Source: Youngiibacter multivorans (GTDB taxonomy: Bacteria > Bacillota > Clostridia > Clostridiales > Clostridiaceae). From it: a stretch of 64,000 nucleotides of DNA. The notes under the pieces are model-generated. The model saw nothing but the letters and a program-made list of their open reading frames with translations, was not told where the DNA came from and did no database searches. The stretch lies in contig NZ_JAGGKC010000007.1 of assembly GCF_017873395.1 (NCBI RefSeq), positions 1 to 64,000 on the forward strand, given 5' to 3'. Shown here one piece after another: positions 59,701 to 64,000 of the stretch (positions are counted from its first letter, which is position 1; every line of letters begins with the position of its first letter). A program made the translations under genes and the position numbers.

Positions 59701-60594
59701 TTACTTATGATGATGAAATCTTTTATTAGCAATCTTTTCAGCTAGCGCATTTGCCAAAAGCCCCGCTGTGGTATTCTTATCATAATTTGACTCTATAGCA
59801 TTCATTAGAACTTCTGTTGCTACTTTCACTTCATCATTCGGTCCAGGAAGAGATACTATCATCGATGGTCCTACTGTTCCGACTGCTATCCTGACTCCAT
59901 CCTTAACGTGTCTGCCTGTACCTTGTTTGAATTTCACAATATATGGCGTTGCAGCAGCTGGATCAATTTCGAGTACACTCTCAACTGTTTTGTCTTTATC
60001 CTCCGCACCTACACCGCCTGTAGTTATTATCAACCCATAAGCTCTTGAAACTGCATCCGATATTTTATATACCATTTCATCGAAATCATCCTCAATAATA
60101 TCTCCTACAGTTACATTGAACCCTCTTTCTTCCAGAATCCTTTTTAAATATGGTGTATTTGTATCTTCAATCATATTTTTCTTTAACTCAAAACCAGTTG
60201 GGAATACGATCGCTCTTTTAGAAATCTTCTCTCTCATTTCCTGTACCATGGAATCTACATTTTTGCTTATTTCTACCGGATTTACAGTATTAGCACATAT
60301 CATGCCCAATATTCCGTTTGAATGTATGTATGTCTCGTTTGTTATTGTAATCCCATCAATCCTGGATATTGCATCGAGAAGCTCCTTCTCTTTTCCAATA
60401 ATGTTCTCAGTAGGGATGTCCTTTTCAAGGATATCCAAAGTTATATGCTCCGGTCTGACATCAACTACTAGAACCTTACTACAATCTATTCCAAATACTT
60501 TTGCAGTTTCATTTGCGATATCCGTCAAATTTGTATTCGATAAGAAAATATTATTTATCCAAAGTTCAGTTTTTTCTAGTAGATTTATTCCCAT
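59701..60594 (-). CDS. MoaB/Mog/CinA-type domain protein
   Basis: A 297-residue protein starting at ATG 60594, just past the upstream stop (TGAAATG), with GGAAGGTG as ribosome binding site. An N-terminal region of about 130 residues is unrecognised. Residues about 135-280 form a molybdopterin-binding-like domain with FPTGFELKKNMIEDTN, IIEDD and IITTGGVGAEDKD. The same domain occurs in molybdenum-cofactor enzymes and in CinA, which acts on pyridine nucleotides. Being coupled to a NadC-like gene and near larA/larC-like genes, a role in a nicotinate-derived cofactor is a reasonable guess but unproven. Confidence 0.75.
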   Translation of the reverse strand: MGINLLEKTELWINNIFLSNTNLTDIANETAKVFGIDCSKVLVVDVRPEHITLDILEKDIPTENIIGKEKELLDAISRIDGITITNETYIHSNGILGMICANTVNPVEISKNVDSMVQEMREKISKRAIVFPTGFELKKNMIEDTNTPYLKRILEERGFNVTVGDIIEDDFDEMVYKISDAVSRAYGLIITTGGVGAEDKDKTVESVLEIDPAAATPYIVKFKQGTGRHVKDGVRIAVGTVGPSMIVSLPGPNDEVKVATEVLMNAIESNYDKNTTAGLLANALAEKIANKRFHHHK

Positions 60595-60595
60595 T

Positions 60596-61408
60596 TCATT
60601 CACCTTCCATATCTGTAGCCACATCCAATTTCATATCAAGTAATAATGCATCCACAATTTCCTTCCCAATACACAGCGCTTCAATCTTGTAACTACATAG
60701 TTCTGGAATATCATCTATCTTAATTCCACCAGAGAAAGCTACCTTTACTTCTCCACCCTTCCCAGTAAATTCAAGCGTCTTTAGGCATTCGTCGAGATCA
60801 GCAATATTCCCAGTATCAACCATCAGCAAATTACATCCACCTTCTATAGCTTCTAACGTTTCTTCTACTACAGACTTATCCTTCCCCTTTATTTGAATTA
60901 CTTTCACAAGGTTGTCTAGTTCATCTACTGATTTAAGTGCATCTTTTATTGACCCAAGCATTCTAATATAATTTTTATCCAGATAAACCATAGGAGTACG
61001 GCTAATCCTTACATCTGCTCCTCCAGTAGCAATTGCTTTGCGTATGGAACCCTTTATTTCATTAGGCATTTTCTTTAATGATCCTGAAACAATTCTTACC
61101 CGCCCGTCAGCTAATCTCACTGCTCTTCTCGCAGCGGTCGCTATCCCTGAATATTTGGACATGCAACCAATAATTCTATCTTCTGCAACAGTAATCTGCT
61201 TGGGACTTCCTGATACCCAGGCTATCTTATCACAAGGATTAAGTTCATCCCCTTCATTTTTGTAGAATCCAATTTCGATGCCAATTTCCAAAGCTGCTTT
61301 TTCAGCCTCAACTATTCCTGAAAGACATCCACCTTTCTCAGCTGTTATTGTTGCTATAACTTTGCGATCAAAAATCCCTTTGAAAATAGTGTCCCTGATA
61401 TCGTTCAT
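60596..61408 (-). CDS. NadC-like (quinolinate phosphoribosyltransferase-fold) protein
   Basis: A 270-residue protein with the overall plan of nicotinate-nucleotide pyrophosphorylase: an ERIIGCMSKYSGIATAARRAV segment in two parts matches the family core. Key motifs are changed: the DTRKT substrate loop reads SGSLKKM, the NHR motif reads DVRIS and the IKDNH motif reads LDKNY. Quinolinate or PRPP binding may therefore be altered, as in the NadC-like ModD proteins. It is the first gene of the operon and couples directly to the MoaB/CinA-type gene. A promoter and a 21-bp operator-like motif lie upstream. Confidence 0.78.
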   Translation of the reverse strand: MNDIRDTIFKGIFDRKVIATITAEKGGCLSGIVEAEKAALEIGIEIGFYKNEGDELNPCDKIAWVSGSPKQITVAEDRIIGCMSKYSGIATAARRAVRLADGRVRIVSGSLKKMPNEIKGSIRKAIATGGADVRISRTPMVYLDKNYIRMLGSIKDALKSVDELDNLVKVIQIKGKDKSVVEETLEAIEGGCNLLMVDTGNIADLDECLKTLEFTGKGGEVKVAFSGGIKIDDIPELCSYKIEALCIGKEIVDALLLDMKLDVATDMEGE

Positions 61409-61423
61409 TTTTCATCCCTTTCG

Positions 61424-61444
61424 ACATTGCTGAATGCCATTTTG
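61424..61444 (-). promoter_or_regulatory. IclR-type operator motif, copy C
   Basis: The 21-bp plus-strand sequence contains CATTGCTGAA and CCATTTTG and aligns with copies at 61689-61709 and 62592-62612. It lies 16 bp upstream of the NadC-like start codon and just downstream of the predicted start site, where binding would block transcription. Confidence 0.55.
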
Positions 61445-61457
61445 AATTATAGAAATA

Positions 61458-61486
61458 ATTTATGGGGTATTTAGCCCCTATGTCAA
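61458..61486 (-). promoter_or_regulatory. Promoter of the NadC-like/LarA-like operon
   Basis: On the minus strand TTGACA (61481-61486) and ATAAAT (61458-61463) are 17 bp apart. A GGGGCTAAATACCCC dyad fills much of the spacer. A TATAAT at 61446-61451 has no good -35 partner. The 61409-61746 region otherwise shows no gene. Confidence 0.5.
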
Positions 61487-61688
61487 ACCGTTTTCTAAAC
61501 GTCGTAATTGTATCACAAAAAGCAGAATCAAAATAGTAATTTCAATTTCCATTAAGTCCTGTGAAATATTATTCCTGGCTCCTAGTACCATGAAAGTTTA
61601 ATTTGACTAACCTGAAATCAAATCTGTAATTTGATAGTATTCTATGCAACTTCATCAGCTTATCCCCAAAACTTAACGCACATATTCA

Positions 61689-61709
61689 GCATTGCCGAAC
61701 ACCATTCTC
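61689..61709 (-). promoter_or_regulatory. IclR-type operator motif, copy B
   Basis: A 21-bp sequence beginning GCATTGCCGAA and ending CCATTCTC (plus strand). It matches copy A at 62592-62612 in all but four or so positions. It lies between the iclR-like stop and the first gene of the operon. Confidence 0.55.
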
Positions 61710-61746
61710 ATTTATATTGTGTAATTAAGTGCATTTCTGCACTTAA

Positions 61747-62511
61747 CTATCCTTCATAACCTAATTTCCTTGATATTTCTTGTGCTGCTTCAGTTACAAG
61801 TTTTATCGCACTGTCCTTTTTGGCATCTGTCATCCTTAATGTCGGTCCTGAAGTGCTTATAGCATACTTGACATTTCCAAACCTATCGAATATCGGTGCA
61901 GCTACGCAGTAAAGACCCTGTGTATATTCTTCATCATCAATCGAGTATCCCCTTGACTTGATTTTACTCAATTCTACTATGAGTTCTTTTTTATCCGTAA
62001 TTGTTTTCGGTGCTTTCTTGTCAAGGTTCTCAGGAAGATGCCTCTCTACTTCATCATATTCCAAATTGGCTAGTATAGCCTTCCCTACTCCTGTACAGTA
62101 CGCTGGTATCCTTGAGCCTATCTTCGTTATAATTCTAATTGACTGATTTGATTCTTTTTTTCCTATATATACGACATCTTTGTCATCTAGTAAACACATA
62201 TGTACTGTCTCATCAAGCTTATTGCACAAATCAGCAAGGTATGGTTCTGCAATTTCATTAACATCCATACTATTTGATACTATAGCTCCAAGTTCCATCA
62301 AACCAAGCCCTAAACGGTACTTTTGGCTTCGATCATCCTGAGCAATCAAACCATGATATTTTAGTGTGCTGATTATTCCATGAATAGTGCTCTTATTTAT
62401 GTCAAGCCTTTCTGCAATTTCTGCAAGACTGAGTTCCCTGTTTCTTTCAGAGAAGCACTTAAGTATCATAACTGCCCTGTCAATTGATTGTACTCTACCC
62501 GTTCTATCCAT
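61747..62511 (-). CDS. IclR-family transcriptional regulator
   Basis: A 254-residue regulator. The N-terminal winged helix-turn-helix (about 5-70, with LSLAEIAERLDINKSTIHGI) is followed by the IclR effector domain (about 80-250; motifs AYCTGVGKAILA and CVAAPIFD). IclR proteins commonly control catabolism of aromatic and organic acids. It lies directly upstream of the catabolic cluster on the same strand, and copies of a shared 21-bp motif flank it. It has its own promoter at 62542-62570. Confidence 0.92.
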   Translation of the reverse strand: MDRTGRVQSIDRAVMILKCFSERNRELSLAEIAERLDINKSTIHGIISTLKYHGLIAQDDRSQKYRLGLGLMELGAIVSNSMDVNEIAEPYLADLCNKLDETVHMCLLDDKDVVYIGKKESNQSIRIITKIGSRIPAYCTGVGKAILANLEYDEVERHLPENLDKKAPKTITDKKELIVELSKIKSRGYSIDDEEYTQGLYCVAAPIFDRFGNVKYAISTSGPTLRMTDAKKDSAIKLVTEAAQEISRKLGYEG

Positions 62512-62541
62512 ATCTACCTGCCAGTCTTTATTTATGAACTG

Positions 62542-62570
62542 ATAATAACATACTGAAAAGGGTTTGTGAA
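62542..62570 (-). promoter_or_regulatory. Promoter of the iclR-like gene
   Basis: On the minus strand TTCACA (62565-62570) and TATTAT (62542-62547) are 17 bp apart, about 30 bp upstream of the ATG. Confidence 0.6.
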
Positions 62571-62591
62571 TAGGTTTTCAAAAAATATTTC

Positions 62592-62612
62592 GCATTGTCA
62601 AATACCATTCTC
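62592..62612 (-). promoter_or_regulatory. IclR-type operator motif, copy A
   Basis: A 21-bp sequence beginning GCATTGTCAAA and ending CCATTCTC (plus strand), 22 bp upstream of the -35 of the iclR-like promoter. It suggests autoregulation. The rest of 62512-62858 contains no confident gene. Confidence 0.55.
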
Positions 62613-62858
62613 GAACATTGATGTGACCTCCATATCTCCTTGTCACATATGATTCCAGTTAATCATACCATTGAACTAATGCTGAGCCTATTTTAATACC
62701 AGTCGATTACAGAAAGTACCCACTTGAAAAAATGGATTCAACTTAGAAACCATCCCATGATTGTTAACAGTTTTGTTCACGTAACTTTGTTGCATTTCCC
62801 ATTAATCCGGACTATTCTCAATGTGAAAGAAGGCCATCAGTATCAGGAGATGATTAAG

Positions 62859-63560
62859 ATGAGGACCTTGAAGCTAAATGGAAAGTTAATCCAGATTTCA
62901 AGTTCCAATCATGAAGTCAGGGTTGATAAGCTTGCTTTTGGCAATCTGTTCTGGCTTTTTCTCGGTTTCTGCCTGGTTGGATACATATTCGAAACCCTGA
63001 TTGCCTTTTTGGAGTTTGGGTCATTTCAGAGCAAAGCCGGCCTGATTTATGGTCCGTTTTCACAGATCTATGGAATTGGAGCACTCCTATCCGTCCTTCT
63101 TTACAGATTCGTCAGAAACAGTACTCACCTTGCCAAATTTCTTTTTTATAGCGCAACCGGTTCGATTTTCGAATTTTCAGCCGGAGTCCTGCATGAAAAT
63201 ATCCTAGGCAGCTACTCCTGGGACTACTCTTCACATGTTCTGAGCTTCGGCACAGGCAGGACAGACATTCTCTATTCACTTGTCTGGGGATTGTCCGCCA
63301 TGCTTATCGTGTACAAGGTATACCCCATGGTCTGCAGGATCTATGACAGCGTAGGAAGGAGGACTACATCATTAGCTACACTTGTATTTTGCACCCTGTT
63401 GTCAGCTGATATGCTTGTCAAAAGCCTTGCTGTAGCAAGATATTCAGAGAAGCATTACGGAGAGCCGCCTTCAACATCCATCGAGGCTTTTATGGACCTC
63501 CAGTTCCCTGATGACTTCATGGAAAGGATATATCCCACAATGCTATTCCTTGAACGGTGA
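62859..63560 (+). CDS. CmpB-type (putative ABC-transporter type IV) membrane protein
   Basis: A 233-residue polytopic membrane protein. ATG 62859 is preferred to the far upstream 62724 because AGGAG lies at 62845-62849. A first membrane helix with GYIFETLIAFLEFG, the motif KAGLIYGPFSQIYGIGA and about four more helices match the family often labelled putative ABC transporter permease, common in Clostridia and of unknown function. No ATPase gene is adjacent. It converges with the phosphoesterase gene at the window end. Confidence 0.75.
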   Translation: MRTLKLNGKLIQISSSNHEVRVDKLAFGNLFWLFLGFCLVGYIFETLIAFLEFGSFQSKAGLIYGPFSQIYGIGALLSVLLYRFVRNSTHLAKFLFYSATGSIFEFSAGVLHENILGSYSWDYSSHVLSFGTGRTDILYSLVWGLSAMLIVYKVYPMVCRIYDSVGRRTTSLATLVFCTLLSADMLVKSLAVARYSEKHYGEPPSTSIEAFMDLQFPDDFMERIYPTMLFLER

Positions 63561-63575
63561 GCATTATGATTTCTA

Positions 63576-64000
63576 TCATATGAATATACCGTTTGTGTAT
63601 AGCATTGTGAAGTTACCAGGGTAATCCTCCTCCATATGGAGATGGGCAAAATACCAGTGCCTGAACCCGGTCAGCTGCTTAACCCTTTCAAGGTATAGGT
63701 TAAGTTCCTTTTCGGGATCGTGGTTCGGAAAAATCATGTTCATTACAGACTCAGGAGCAGCATGGGTAATGATGTAATCCACCTTGAAGCTATGTTTCTC
63801 AAGATTCTTCATCCCTTCCTCATATTCTGCAAGGCTAGGCATTTCCTCCGCCCACCAGGATACTCCTTCTCTTCTTAAATATTTGTCTATGCTGTAGCCT
63901 CCCCCGAATGTGAAGAATTTCTTTCCTTCAATAGAGTATACCTGACCCCTCATCAGATGGATGACATTCTCCCGTATGAAATGGACCTTTCCACCGTTCC
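63576..64000 (-). CDS. Metallophosphoesterase, C-terminal part (cut by the window end)
   Basis: The reading frame stays open to the right edge of the window, so about 141 C-terminal residues are seen and the true start lies outside. The segment VIHLMRGQVYSI, the metal-ligand histidine in IITHAAPES, and FAHLHMEED (a GHTH-like motif) indicate a calcineurin-like phosphoesterase. An internal ATG at 63953 is not a credible start because conserved sequence continues upstream of it. The substrate is unknown. Confidence 0.75.
   Translation of the reverse strand, partial: NGGKVHFIRENVIHLMRGQVYSIEGKKFFTFGGGYSIDKYLRREGVSWWAEEMPSLAEYEEGMKNLEKHSFKVDYIITHAAPESVMNMIFPNHDPEKELNLYLERVKQLTGFRHWYFAHLHMEEDYPGNFTMLYTNGIFI

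Overview
The window looks like chromosomal DNA of an anaerobic Bacillota, most likely a member of the Clostridia. The reasons are the moderate-to-low GC content, arginine codons dominated by AGG/AGA, frequent ATA isoleucine codons, strong AGGAGG-type ribosome binding sites with several TTG/GTG starts, an EtfAB pair resembling the clostridial bifurcating type, a sensory [FeFe]-hydrogenase-like protein, PRD/PTS regulation and a CpsBCD phosphoregulatory set. No rRNA, tRNA, CRISPR array, insertion sequence or prophage was seen. The species cannot be fixed from sequence reading alone.

Layout. 0-10 kb (+ strand): an ammonium transporter/P-II operon behind a promoter and terminator-like leader; a ferritin-like/VIT1 metal transporter behind a perfect PerR box; a flavodoxin; a TraX-family membrane protein; and an ABC exporter (ATPase plus giant FtsX-type permease) with its own TetR regulator. 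10-13.2 kb (-): an isolated CpsC/CpsB/CpsD tyrosine-phosphorylation module ending in a metallo-beta-lactamase-fold hydrolase. 13.4-27.2 kb (-): an aldaric-acid (D-glucarate/D-galactarate) catabolic cluster: TctBAC uptake, two glucarate dehydratases, a galactarate dehydratase, a DapA-family lyase that probably replaces the GarL aldolase, two tartronate semialdehyde reductases and a PrpR-like sigma-54 activator. A near-consensus -24/-12 promoter and a triple-palindrome upstream array precede it. 27.5-30.8 kb (-): an unrecognised protein, 6-phosphogluconate dehydrogenase and a TetR regulator. 31-36 kb: a KAS III-like enzyme diverging from a MaoC hydratase / acyl-CoA dehydrogenase / EtfBA operon. 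36-43 kb: a threonine-aldolase-like enzyme, a YbgC-type thioesterase and the mannitol PTS operon mtlA-mtlR-mtlF-mtlD. 43-50.5 kb: a two-component system, small membrane proteins of unknown role, and a phosphatase-linked sensory [FeFe]-hydrogenase-like pair.

The most interesting part is 50.6-62.5 kb (-). It holds a LarA-superfamily protein that keeps the Lys/His pair spaced as in nickel-pincer lactate racemase, a LarC-like nickel-insertion protein, a NadC-like phosphoribosyltransferase with altered active-site motifs, a MoaB/CinA-type domain protein, a ferredoxin with a BFD-type extra cluster motif, a creatinase-like protein lacking the M24 metal ligands, a BenE-type permease and a complete mhpD-mhpF-mhpE lower meta-pathway. 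An IclR-family regulator precedes them. Three copies of a 21-bp motif sit near the IclR gene and the first operon, and a partial copy sits at the promoter of the mhpDFE-larC operon, which suggests one regulon. This is read as a candidate undescribed anaerobic route that takes up an organic acid, processes it with a nickel-pincer-type enzyme and ends in pyruvate plus acetyl-CoA. The substrate is unknown.

The right edge (62.9-64 kb) carries a CmpB-type membrane protein and a metallophosphoesterase cut by the window end.
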